From: DASQUK01 sp046723645
Lineage (GTDB): Bacteria > Actinomycetota > Acidimicrobiia > Acidimicrobiales > VFJN01
DNA: 20,197 nt
Assembly (NCBI GenBank): GCA_046723645.1
Contig: JBKOUY010000127.1
Coordinates: 1 to 20,197, forward strand
Direction of reading: 5' to 3'
The notes beneath the pieces were generated by a model. The model had not been told where the DNA came from. It was given only the letters and a program-made list of their open reading frames with translations, and ran no database searches. Shown in pieces: positions 1 through 6,373 of the stretch; position 1 is the first letter of the stretch; each line of letters begins with the position of its first letter. The position numbers were made by a program, and so were the translations under genes.

Positions 1-2
1 TC

Positions 3-710
3 GTGGCCGGCGTTGTGGCGTCGCTGCAGGTGATCACCGCCGGGCCCGACGGCGTCGGCTGGGACGACTGGGGTGGCCTCCACCTGGCGGTGGCGGCCAC
101 CGTTGCGGGTATCGCCTTGGCGTTCCCGCTGGGCTTGGTCCTGGCGCTGGGACGCCGCTCGTCCATGCCGGGCATGCGGGTCCTGTCGACCGGCTACATC
201 GAGATTTTCCGGGCGGTGCCGCTGGTGACCCTGCTGTTCGTGGGCCAGTACATGGTGGGCTTCCTGTTCCCCACCTCGGTCGATCCGCCCAGCTTCCTGG
301 TTCGGGCCGTGATCGCCATCACGGTGTTCGAAGCGGCCTACATCGCCGAGATCGTGCGCGGTGGGCTCCAGGCCGTACCGGTGGGACAGGTCGAGGCGGC
401 GCAGGCCGTCGGCTTGTCGCCGCCCAAGGTCCTGCGCCTCGTGGTGCTGCCCCAAGCCCTCAGGGCCGTCATCCCGGCCATGGTCGGCCAGTTCATCAGC
501 CTGTTCAAGGACACGTCGCTGCTGTCGATCATCGGGTTCGTCGAGCTGATCGGCGTGGCCAACTTCGCCACCGAGCAGCCCCGCTTCCAGGGCGAGGGGC
601 TCCGCCCCCTGGCCTACGCGTTCGTGGGCTTCCTGTTCTGGGCCGTCTGCTCGACGATGTCGCGGGAGAGCCAGCGGCTCGAACGCCAGCTGGGAGTCGG
701 AGAACGATGA
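3..710 (+). CDS. Polar amino acid ABC transporter permease (5' partial)
   Basis: Inner-membrane permease of a polar amino acid uptake ABC transporter (HisM/AapM type). Several hydrophobic membrane segments are visible. The ATPase-docking EAA loop is clear (EAAQAVGLSPPKVLRLVVLP, around residues 132-151), followed by FISLFKDTSLLSIIG, which is typical of this family. The frame is open to the window edge, and the first residues already resemble the middle of AapM-type permeases, which are usually longer with extra N-terminal membrane segments. The GTG at position 3 is therefore probably internal and the gene truncated by the window. Its stop overlaps the ATPase start (ATGA), so the two are translationally coupled. 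The binding protein and partner permease presumably lie upstream (inference). The exact substrate cannot be told. Confidence 0.9.
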   Translation: MAGVVASLQVITAGPDGVGWDDWGGLHLAVAATVAGIALAFPLGLVLALGRRSSMPGMRVLSTGYIEIFRAVPLVTLLFVGQYMVGFLFPTSVDPPSFLVRAVIAITVFEAAYIAEIVRGGLQAVPVGQVEAAQAVGLSPPKVLRLVVLPQALRAVIPAMVGQFISLFKDTSLLSIIGFVELIGVANFATEQPRFQGEGLRPLAYAFVGFLFWAVCSTMSRESQRLERQLGVGER

Positions 711-1507
711 CCGCACAGGCCGGACGGTCGGAACACGAAGACCTCGCCGCGCTGGCCACCGAGGCCGGCGGCACCGGCGAGCCGATCATCGTGTGCGAGG
801 GCGTGGAGAAGTGGTTCGGCCGCTTCCAGGCCCTCCGCGGCATCGCCCTGTCCGTGGGCCGCCAGGAGGTGGTCGTGGTCATCGGACCGTCGGGGTCGGG
901 CAAGTCCACGCTGATCCGCTGCATCAACCGCCTCGAGGAGCACGACCGGGGACGCATCGTGGTCGACGGCACCGAGCTGAACAACGACGTGCGACGCATC
1001 GCCGAGGTGCGGCGCGAGGTCGGCATGGTGTTCCAGTCGTTCAACCTGTTCCCCCACCTCACCGTCCTGGACAACGTCACCCTCGGCCCCCGCAAGGTGC
1101 GGCGCTGGCCCAAGGCCAGGGCCGAGCAGGTGGCGCGGGAGATGCTCGAGCGGGTCAAGATCCCCGAGCAGGCGGACAAGTACCCCGGCCAGCTCTCGGG
1201 CGGCCAGCAGCAGCGGGTGGCGATCGCCCGAGCGCTGGCGATGCAGCCCAAGATCATGCTGTTCGACGAGCCCACCTCCGCGCTCGACCCGGAGATGATC
1301 GCCGAGGTGCTGGACGTGATGCGGGAGCTGGCCCGCTCCGGCATGACGATGATCGTGGTCACCCACGAGATGGGGTTCGCCCGCGAGGTCGCCGACCGGG
1401 TCATGTTCATGGCCGACGGCCAGATCGTCGAAGTGGGTACGCCCGACCACTTCTTCCGCAACCCCACCGAGGAGCGCACCAAGCTGTTCCTCAGCCAGAT
1501 CCTGTAG
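707..1507 (+). CDS. Polar amino acid ABC transporter ATP-binding protein (GlnQ type)
   Basis: Cytoplasmic ATPase that energises the permease encoded just upstream. All nucleotide-binding motifs are present in 266 residues: Walker A GPSGSGKST at 60-68, Q-loop Q110 (VGMVFQSFNLFPHLTV, the GlnQ/HisP wording), signature LSGGQQQR at 163-170, Walker B IMLFDEP at 183-189 and H-loop H220 in VTHEMGFA. The family is usually 240-250 residues; here an N-terminal tail of about 25 residues precedes the domain. The start is fixed by the four-base ATGA overlap with the permease. It is the last gene of the transporter operon, since the next gene starts 43 bases later with no obvious coupling. Function is secure; substrate (glutamate, glutamine or another polar amino acid) is not. 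Confidence 0.95.
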   Translation: MTAQAGRSEHEDLAALATEAGGTGEPIIVCEGVEKWFGRFQALRGIALSVGRQEVVVVIGPSGSGKSTLIRCINRLEEHDRGRIVVDGTELNNDVRRIAEVRREVGMVFQSFNLFPHLTVLDNVTLGPRKVRRWPKARAEQVAREMLERVKIPEQADKYPGQLSGGQQQRVAIARALAMQPKIMLFDEPTSALDPEMIAEVLDVMRELARSGMTMIVVTHEMGFAREVADRVMFMADGQIVEVGTPDHFFRNPTEERTKLFLSQIL

Positions 1508-1550
1508 CGGCATCACGTTGCCGGCCGTGCCGAGGACGTAGAAAAGACGG

Positions 1551-2141
1551 GTGCCTCGTGGGCGGACGCCGGTGTACGGGCTCGACATCGAGACCGACAC
1601 GTCGGTCAACGGGCTGGACCCGGCGGTCGGCGGGATCGTCACCGTGGCGCTGTCGACCCCAGACGGCGACGACGTCTTCGACGGGTCCGAGGTCGGCATG
1701 CTCGAAGCGGTCGACGCCCGGCTGGCCGGGCTGGAGCCGGGGGTCCTGACCACGTGGAACGGTGCGTTCTTCGACCTACCGTTCTTGGCCGACCGGGCGT
1801 CCCACCACGGGATCGCGCTCGGCCTGCGGCTGACCCTCGACCCGCGCATCACTTCGCGTCGCGACCCGCTGCCGGGCCACCTCGGCGCCTACCGGGCCTG
1901 CTGGCACGGCCACCGCCACCTGGACGCCTACCAGCTCTACCGCAGTGACGTCGGGCATGTCCTGGGCGTGTCGTGCTCGCTCAAGGCCATCGCCCGGCTC
2001 GTGGGTCTGACGCCGGTCGAGGTGGACCGGGCGCGGATCCACGACCTGTCACCCGAGGCCCTCGCCGCCTACGTCGCCAGCGACGCCCGGCTGGCGCGGC
2101 TGCTGGCCGAGCGCCGCGCCTGGTGCGGACCCGCTTCGTGA
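1551..2141 (+). CDS. DEDD-family 3'-5' exonuclease-like protein (RNase H-like fold)
   Basis: Small single-domain protein of 196 residues with the exonuclease motifs of the DEDD superfamily, closest in wording to PolB-exonuclease-like or YprB-type RNase H-like domains. Exo I is GLDIETD with D12 and E14; Exo II is TWNGAFFDLPFL with D75; HLDAYQLY lies at 123-130; Exo III is YVASDARL with Y174 and D178 (the YxxxD form). All four metal-binding acidic residues are present, so it should be active on a nucleic acid 3' end. No polymerase or helicase domain is attached. The GTG start at 1551 is the only one that keeps Exo I with a short N terminus; no good Shine-Dalgarno is visible. Its substrate is not predictable. 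It may be read through from the ABC operon. Confidence 0.8.
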   Translation: MPRGRTPVYGLDIETDTSVNGLDPAVGGIVTVALSTPDGDDVFDGSEVGMLEAVDARLAGLEPGVLTTWNGAFFDLPFLADRASHHGIALGLRLTLDPRITSRRDPLPGHLGAYRACWHGHRHLDAYQLYRSDVGHVLGVSCSLKAIARLVGLTPVEVDRARIHDLSPEALAAYVASDARLARLLAERRAWCGPAS

Positions 2142-2256
2142 GGACCGGCCTCGTCGGCGCGACCACCGCCCGCGTATGAGCATGGGTTCCGTGGCACCGC
2201 CGCCGCGTGCCGCGCAGCCGACGATGCCGCCACGGCGCCCGCGCTCACCGACGCCC

Positions 2257-2283
2257 TTGACTGTCACACGCCCTCGGTAGTGT
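2257..2283 (+). promoter_or_regulatory. Candidate promoter for the gene at 2370
   Basis: TTGACT at 2257-2262 (five of six matches to the -35 consensus) and TAGTGT at 2278-2283 (TANNNT -10) are separated by 15 bases, slightly short of the usual 16-18. TGTCAC occurs twice, at 2262-2267 and 2281-2286. The expected start of transcription falls near 2290, inside the inverted repeat at 2289-2304. Inference from sequence only. Confidence 0.4.
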
Positions 2284-2288
2284 CACGC

Positions 2289-2304
2289 ATCACGGGTTCG
2301 TGAT
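2289..2304. promoter_or_regulatory. Inverted repeat, possible operator
   Basis: Perfect 6-bp arms ATCACG and CGTGAT around GGTT, placed at the predicted transcription start downstream of the -10 box at 2278. That is a typical repressor position. The repressor is unknown. Confidence 0.35.
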
Positions 2305-2369
2305 CCCCCGACCGGCGCCGCCGGTGCAGATCGCCTCCACCACGGCATCTGCAGCACCGGAGGCGTCCG

Positions 2370-3290
2370 ATGTCACCGCCCGTTCCATCCCCGCCCGATC
2401 CCGCCCTTGCCGTCCTCGTCGAGGCCGCCGACGCCACGCTCGCAGGTCTCGGCACCCGCGCCCCCGCCAGCGCCGTGCTGCGCGTCTCGGCGCCCCACGC
2501 CCACCCTCCTGGCGAGCTCACCTGGTTTCCGATCGACCCGGTGCATCCGCTCGACCTGCTGTTGGGCTTCACGGCGCCGGCGCACTGGTCGGCGCTGGGC
2601 GTCTCGAGCTCCGGGCTCCAGCATGAGTTGGGCGACGACGGACGGGTGGTGCGCGGCGCCGATCCGCCCCGGGTACGCATCACGGTCCTGATCGACCGAT
2701 CGGGTCGCGGGGCCGGGTTGCTTCGTCGCCGCGCCGGCCTGACCGCCCTGCCGGGCCAGCCGGAGGGCACCGTGGCGGATGCGTGCCGCCGGGCGCTGGG
2801 GCTCGACACCGCACCGCCGCCGCCCACGACCGTTGGGCTCTGGACCCGTTGCTGGCTCGACCGTGTGGTCGACGTCCTCGCCGGGTCGGGCGGTGGACGT
2901 GGCGGCGCAGGCCCGCCCACGTGGCGAGACATCGCACGGCTCCACCCGGCGTCGTCCGGGGCTGCCACGTGTGGGCCGGTCGGCCACCGGCCCGATCCCG
3001 GCGCGCTCGCCGACGCCACCCGTGCCCTTGCGGACGCCTGGCCGTGGGCCCGGCTGCGCGCCGAACCCGGCGTGGTCGACGTTCCCGGGCCCCTACCCAC
3101 CGCCCGGGTGGCCGCGTGGATGGGCGACGGCATGTGGGCTCGTTGGCTTCTGGCGGCGTTCCCGGCTCTCGACGACCTGGTCGACGCTGCGTGCAGCCTG
3201 CTGACGCCCGACCTCGCCCATGCGGCGAGGCAAGTCGTGGCGGCATCGATCGGGCCGGAGGCGTCCCCGCCGTCCGACGAGCCCCCGTGA
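2370..3290 (+). CDS. Conserved-looking actinobacterial protein of unknown function
   Basis: Protein of 306 residues that I do not recognise as a named family. The start is supported by GGAGG at 2359-2363, six bases before the ATG. It is soluble: no signal peptide and no clear membrane segment. Visible stretches include PGELTWFPIDPVHPLDLLLG (around 47-66), FTAPAHWSALGV, a VLIDRSGRGAGLLRRR stretch and PEGTVADACRRALGLDTAPPP. The last is followed by a segment rich in Trp, Leu and Asp, and then PLPTARVAAWMGDGMWARWLL. The pattern reads like a conserved hypothetical protein of Acidimicrobiia rather than a shadow frame, and third codon positions are almost all G or C. It has its own candidate promoter and operator and stands alone. 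No function is proposed. Confidence 0.75.
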   Translation: MSPPVPSPPDPALAVLVEAADATLAGLGTRAPASAVLRVSAPHAHPPGELTWFPIDPVHPLDLLLGFTAPAHWSALGVSSSGLQHELGDDGRVVRGADPPRVRITVLIDRSGRGAGLLRRRAGLTALPGQPEGTVADACRRALGLDTAPPPPTTVGLWTRCWLDRVVDVLAGSGGGRGGAGPPTWRDIARLHPASSGAATCGPVGHRPDPGALADATRALADAWPWARLRAEPGVVDVPGPLPTARVAAWMGDGMWARWLLAAFPALDDLVDAACSLLTPDLAHAARQVVAASIGPEASPPSDEPP

Positions 3291-3324
3291 CGTGCTCGCA
3301 GCGTGTCGCCGGGTTCGTCGGATC

Positions 3325-3338
3325 GTGGCGATCGCCAC
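3325..3338. repeat. Perfect 14-bp palindrome
   Basis: GTGGCGATCGCCAC is self-complementary over its whole length with no loop, so it is more like a protein-binding site than a terminator. It lies 34 bases after the stop of the gene at 2370-3290 and about 310 bases before the Rpf-like start. Confidence 0.5.
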
Positions 3339-3507
3339 TGACGATGGCATCTCGATCACGAGCGGCGCGATTCTCGGTGCGTTTTTGGGCGGGGATCGCC
3401 CTCTGGTGCGGCGCGGAGCCGTCGCCACGATCTACGGTGGCAACCGTCCTGGGGACCGTCGACATCGCCGCTTGGGGGGCGGCTGGCACCCGCGTATGGC
3501 GGCTGAT

Positions 3508-3525
3508 GTTGCGAAAGCGTTGCGA
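3508..3525 (+). promoter_or_regulatory. Direct repeat GTTGCGA x2, 11-bp period; candidate response-regulator site
   Basis: GTTGCGA occurs at 3508-3514 and 3519-3525, exactly 11 bp apart (one helical turn), just upstream of the weak promoter candidate of the Rpf-like gene. OmpR-family response regulators bind direct repeats with 10-11-bp periodicity, and MtrA of this family controls rpf and other wall-hydrolase genes in actinobacteria. The assignment to MtrA is inference; the hexamer does not closely match a remembered consensus. Confidence 0.4.
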
Positions 3526-3647
3526 TAGTGACAAACTCCTTTCACCAACCGCATAGGTCGGCACGCGCTGGGGCGCCCCTGGTTGCAGATCCCCCTCACC
3601 CCTACCTCCGCCCCGTCGCGCGCGTCGACAAAAGGAGTCTCCCCCTG

Positions 3648-4319
3648 ATGTCCGAGCGGACGGACCACCCTCCCAGTACCGACGACCAGACGGGCGCCCC
3701 GGCACCGGGCAGCACCGCCCGGCGGGCCATCATCGGTGGCGCGCTGGGCTTGGCGCTCCTGATCGGGCCGGTGGCGCTGGCAACCATCGTGCTCCCCGAC
3801 GACGGCGGCGATCGCGTCGAGGCCGCCGCCGGCGACCCGGAGACGTCCCTCATCAACGCCCGGCACGCACTTCCAATGAAGTACGACAAGGACCATGCGC
3901 TGGGCCTGAGGCGCATCACCACCACCACCACTGCGCCACCCACGACCACCACGACGGCCCCTCCGACAACCACCACCGAGGAGCCGACGACGACGACCGA
4001 GGAGCCGACGACGACCGAGGCCCCGCCGGCCACCGACGCACCCCCGCCCGACAGCGGCGGCGGGCTCGGCGACCCCAACAGCTACGCCACCTGGGACGCG
4101 CTGGCGGAGTGCGAGTCGGGCGGCAACTGGAGCATCAATACCGGGAACGGTTACTACGGCGGCCTGCAGTTCTCGCTCGCTTCCTGGCAGGCGGTCGGCG
4201 GCACCGGATACCCGCACGAGGCCTCCCGCGAGACGCAGATCGCGATGGGCCAGCGGCTCTACGCCTCGTCGGGGTGGGGCGCCTGGCCCGCCTGCACCGC
4301 GGAGCTCGGCTGGCGCTGA
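3648..4319 (+). CDS. Resuscitation-promoting-factor-like transglycosylase, membrane-anchored
   Basis: Cell wall hydrolase that cleaves peptidoglycan; relatives promote growth resumption. The ATG at 3648 is preferred over the in-frame start 40 codons upstream because AAAGGAG lies 10 bases before it. The 223-residue product has a single hydrophobic segment at 26-49 (anchor or uncleaved signal), a Thr/Pro/Glu linker at 91-127 and a C-terminal Rpf domain at about 148-223. WDALAECESGGNW supplies the catalytic Glu156 and Cys155, which should pair with Cys216 in WPACTAELGW; NTGNGYYGGLQFSLASWQAV follows. The domain ends at the C terminus with no LysM or G5 module. Its neighbours are unrelated. The gene ends just before a strong hairpin. 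Confidence is high for the domain and moderate for its physiological role. Confidence 0.92.
   Translation: MSERTDHPPSTDDQTGAPAPGSTARRAIIGGALGLALLIGPVALATIVLPDDGGDRVEAAAGDPETSLINARHALPMKYDKDHALGLRRITTTTTAPPTTTTTAPPTTTTEEPTTTTEEPTTTEAPPATDAPPPDSGGGLGDPNSYATWDALAECESGGNWSINTGNGYYGGLQFSLASWQAVGGTGYPHEASRETQIAMGQRLYASSGWGAWPACTAELGWR
3918..4028 (+). repeat. Low-complexity ACC/ACG tract encoding a Thr/Pro/Glu linker
   Basis: Repeated ACC and ACG codons encode TTTTTAPP blocks followed by TTTTEEP blocks, in frame inside the Rpf-like gene. It is a wall-spanning linker, typical of secreted actinobacterial proteins, and is prone to length variation by slippage. Confidence 0.85.
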
Positions 4320-4351
4320 CGTAACAGGCCGGCCAACCCGATCTGGGGGCA

Positions 4352-4390
4352 GACGAAGGCGGCGCTCGCTGGGGTTGCGCCGCCTTCGTC
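4352..4390. terminator. Bidirectional hairpin terminator between convergent genes
   Basis: Arms 4352-4365 and 4377-4390 form a perfect 14-bp stem (GACGAAGGCGGCGC with GCGCCGCCTTCGTC) around an 11-base loop. It lies 32 bases after the Rpf-like stop and 10 bases after the methyltransferase stop on the other strand, so it can serve both. There is no T tract, which is common for actinobacterial terminators. Confidence 0.8.
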
Positions 4391-4400
4391 GGGTCCGGCC

Positions 4401-5258
4401 TCAGCTCGTGCGCGCCGAACCCGGCCGCGGCCCGGTGCACACGAAGACACCGGTTTCCTTGCTCACGTGCATCCGCCCTCCGCCCGCGGCGAAGCGGCGG
4501 TGGACGGCGGCCGCGACACGTCGACGGTCTTCGGGGCTGGCGTCCTCCACCGGCGGGGTCGACGCCAGGAACGCCAGCACGTCGTCGGGATCGGTGCAGT
4601 CGAGCCAGTCGTCGTAGTGGCGCCACTGCACGTCGGCGAAGCAGCCGCGCAGCATCGCGTCGCCGACGTCGATGCCGAACGTGTCGACGGTGGCGAGCAC
4701 CCCGGGTCCGCCGAAGACCTCGGCGCGGATCTCCGCCAGCTCGCGCAGGTGGGTGGGTCCCACCGTGCCGGCCATGAGCACGCCGCGGGGCCGCGCCACC
4801 CGCGCCAGCTCGGCGACGGCCAATCGGGGATCGGGCACGTGGTAGAGCATGTGGTTGGCGACCACGACGTCGAAGCTGTCCGCCGGGAACGGCAAGGCCT
4901 GGACGTCGGCGACGCGGCCCTCGACCCGCCGGTGACGTCCGAGGCCGCCGACGCGCCCCACCGCTTCGGTCACCATGCCGCGTGACAGGTCGGTGAGGGT
5001 CAGGTACAGGCCGCCGGGCAGGTGCGCGGAGGCTTCGGCCCACAACCAGCCGGCGCCGCAACCGACCTCGAGCACGCTCGCCCCGGGCCGCCAGCCGATC
5101 TGTGTCGCAACCCATGGGAACCAGGCGGTCCGGGCGGTGCCGTACTTGACGTGGAGACGGGCACGCGCGGCCAGCCGCGTGCTGTCCCGGTACTGCACGT
5201 CGCGGAGGTACGCCTGGTCGCCGCCCGCGAAGGCCTCGCGTCCCGGTGCTCCCCCCAT
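4401..5258 (-). CDS. Class I SAM-dependent methyltransferase (Methyltransf_11 type)
   Basis: Cytoplasmic methyltransferase of 285 residues. The Rossmann domain spans about 60-165: motif I VLEVGCGAGWLW at 62-73 binds SAM, Asp90 in LTLTDLS is the acidic residue at the end of strand 2, FDVVVANHMLYHVPDP at 129-144 is the strand-4 region, and LARVARPRGVLMAGT follows. The N-terminal 55 residues and the C-terminal third (with a WRHYDDWLDCTDPDDVLAFL stretch) probably shape the substrate pocket; the substrate is unknown. The gene starts 19 bases after the stop of the hypothetical gene at 5278-5736 on the same strand, so the two likely form an operon. TAACGT at 5268-5273 (minus strand) nine bases before the ATG could also be a private -10 box. 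Confidence 0.88.
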   Translation of the reverse strand: MGGAPGREAFAGGDQAYLRDVQYRDSTRLAARARLHVKYGTARTAWFPWVATQIGWRPGASVLEVGCGAGWLWAEASAHLPGGLYLTLTDLSRGMVTEAVGRVGGLGRHRRVEGRVADVQALPFPADSFDVVVANHMLYHVPDPRLAVAELARVARPRGVLMAGTVGPTHLRELAEIRAEVFGGPGVLATVDTFGIDVGDAMLRGCFADVQWRHYDDWLDCTDPDDVLAFLASTPPVEDASPEDRRRVAAAVHRRFAAGGGRMHVSKETGVFVCTGPRPGSARTS

Positions 5259-5277
5259 CGCCCGGCGACGTTAGCGA

Positions 5278-5736
5278 CTACGGGGTGCCGAGGGCCGAGG
5301 CAATGTCCTCTGTGACCTCGGTCTCCGTGCGCTCAAGGCTGATCGCCACGACCCGCACGATGGACAACAGCGCCAGCCACGCCCCGAAGAGCGCCCGCTC
5401 GGGGCCCAAGTCGGCCACGACGGGATCCGTCGGCGGACGGATCCCCCCGGCCGTCGCCGCCGCCGCCGTCATCATTCGCGCCAGCACGTCGACGCTGTCG
5501 GGAGCGACCGCGCCGTCGACGGCCATGCGTTCGAGCAGCTCGTCGAGGTCGAACGCCTCGTCGGTCTCGGCCACCATCCGCCGCAGCGCCACGGCGGCGG
5601 CGTCGAGCAGCCCGCCGGCGACGGCCTCGGCGCCGAGCTCACCCACCGCGTCGCGCAGCGTCAGCGCGGCCTGGCCGGGCTCGTGCTCGAGCACCTGCAC
5701 TTCGAGCGCCTCACGGACGGCCGCTTCCACCTGCAT
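5278..5736 (-). CDS. Hypothetical protein, 152 residues, mostly helical
   Basis: Not recognised. The open frame extends further upstream, but the ATG at 5736 is chosen because the upstream part overlaps the divergent gene and because TAGGCT (5749-5744, minus strand) lies seven bases before it, as in leaderless genes. The product is alanine- and leucine-rich and acidic: MQVEAAVREALEVQVLEH at the N terminus, a long amphipathic stretch with LLDAAAVALRRMVAETDEAF, and one moderately hydrophobic segment near 118-133 (RALFGAWLALLSIVRVVA). No catalytic motif or signal peptide is seen. It precedes the SAM methyltransferase by 19 bases and probably shares its transcript. No function is proposed. Confidence 0.65.
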   Translation of the reverse strand: MQVEAAVREALEVQVLEHEPGQAALTLRDAVGELGAEAVAGGLLDAAAVALRRMVAETDEAFDLDELLERMAVDGAVAPDSVDVLARMMTAAAATAGGIRPPTDPVVADLGPERALFGAWLALLSIVRVVAISLERTETEVTEDIASALGTP

Positions 5737-5743
5737 GCCGCGC

Positions 5744-5749
5744 AGCCTA
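5744..5749 (-). promoter_or_regulatory. Candidate -10 box for a leaderless transcript (gene at 5278-5736)
   Basis: TAGGCT on the minus strand, seven bases before the ATG at 5736. It is one of several TANNNT-N6/7-start arrangements in this window. No convincing -35 is visible. Confidence 0.45.
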
Positions 5750-5806
5750 GGACTCCGCGGGGTGCGCCTCGACGAACGCGAAGCACCCCGACCGTCGGCC
5801 CCTGCG

Positions 5807-5812
5807 TACGGT
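5807..5812 (+). promoter_or_regulatory. Candidate -10 box for a leaderless transcript (gene at 5819)
   Basis: TACGGT ends six bases before the GTG at 5819. The bases between form GGAGGG, too close to the start codon to work as a normal Shine-Dalgarno, so a leaderless start fits better. With the box at 5744-5749 it makes a compact divergent promoter region. Confidence 0.45.
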
Positions 5813-5818
5813 GGAGGG

Positions 5819-6292
5819 GTGCCGAAGGAACCCCTGGTCGTCGAATTCCGTGAGGACCGGCGCGACCCGGTGATCGACCGCATGGCCGAGATGGCGGCGG
5901 CCCAGGCGGGCTGGCTGAACCTGACGCCGGGGCTCGACATGGACGTGCCTCCGCCCGACCGCAGTCCGCTCCTCTCGCTGCTCGGCAGCCGCGGTCCGAC
6001 CGTGCCCCTGGGCACCTGGTCGCCACCACACGGTCGCGAGCCGGCGACGGCCGGCATCGTGCATCCGGAGGGTCCCAAGGCGGTGCGGCTGCTCGACGAG
6101 CGGGGTGCGCCGGTCCCACCCGGCTGGCGGGTGCTGCAGGATCATCCCAAGCGGGGCCTGGTGGTCGCGATCGTCGGTGGTTCCGAACGTCACGACCTCG
6201 ACCGGGCCCTCGTCTGGCTGGTGACCGCCACCGGTGCGCTCTGCCGCTGGCCCCGCACCAGCGAGTGGCGCGCGCTCTGCTACCTCCCCTGA
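5819..6292 (+). CDS. Hypothetical protein, 157 residues
   Basis: Not recognised. The GTG at 5819 follows TACGGT by six bases. The frame continues upstream, but that part is antisense to the divergent gene and lacks protein-like character. The product starts VPKEPLVVEFREDRRDPVID and contains a proline-rich middle (DVPPPDRSPLLSLLGSRGP), then HPEGPKAVRLLDERGAPVPP and GWRVLQDHPKRGLVVAIVGG, and ends WRTSEWRALCYLP-like (WPRTSEWRALCYLP). The C-terminal half, with alternating hydrophobic strands and an HDLDRALVWLVTATGAL helix, looks like a small alpha/beta domain. There are no membrane segments. It is convergent with the acyl-CoA synthetase gene. It is probably a lineage-specific conserved protein; no function is proposed. 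Confidence 0.65.
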   Translation: MPKEPLVVEFREDRRDPVIDRMAEMAAAQAGWLNLTPGLDMDVPPPDRSPLLSLLGSRGPTVPLGTWSPPHGREPATAGIVHPEGPKAVRLLDERGAPVPPGWRVLQDHPKRGLVVAIVGGSERHDLDRALVWLVTATGALCRWPRTSEWRALCYLP

Positions 6293-6373
6293 GAGGCCCG
6301 GCCCGAGCGGCCGTGGGAGCGGAGACAGTGGGCCGCCGGCCTGGGACGCTGTGCAACGCCCGCGCCATTGGGA

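Larger units (their letters stand above)
3291..3647. other. Non-coding region upstream of the Rpf-like gene
   Basis: No gene is supported in these 357 bases. They hold a perfect palindrome (3325-3338), an 11-bp-period direct repeat (3508-3525), a weak promoter candidate (GTGACA at 3528-3533 and CATAGG at 3552-3557) and the Shine-Dalgarno AAAGGAG at 3631-3637. I looked for the c-di-AMP (ydaO) riboswitch often found before rpf genes in actinobacteria and did not see its conserved blocks. Confidence 0.6.

Noticed and set aside
3291..3647. c-di-AMP (ydaO) riboswitch in the Rpf-like gene leader
   Set aside because: Expected from other actinobacterial rpf genes, but the conserved blocks of the motif were not found by eye. 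A covariance-model search would settle it.
3918..4028. Microsatellite or CRISPR-like repeat array
   Set aside because: The repetition is of Thr codons in frame within the Rpf-like linker, without spacers; it is a protein low-complexity region.
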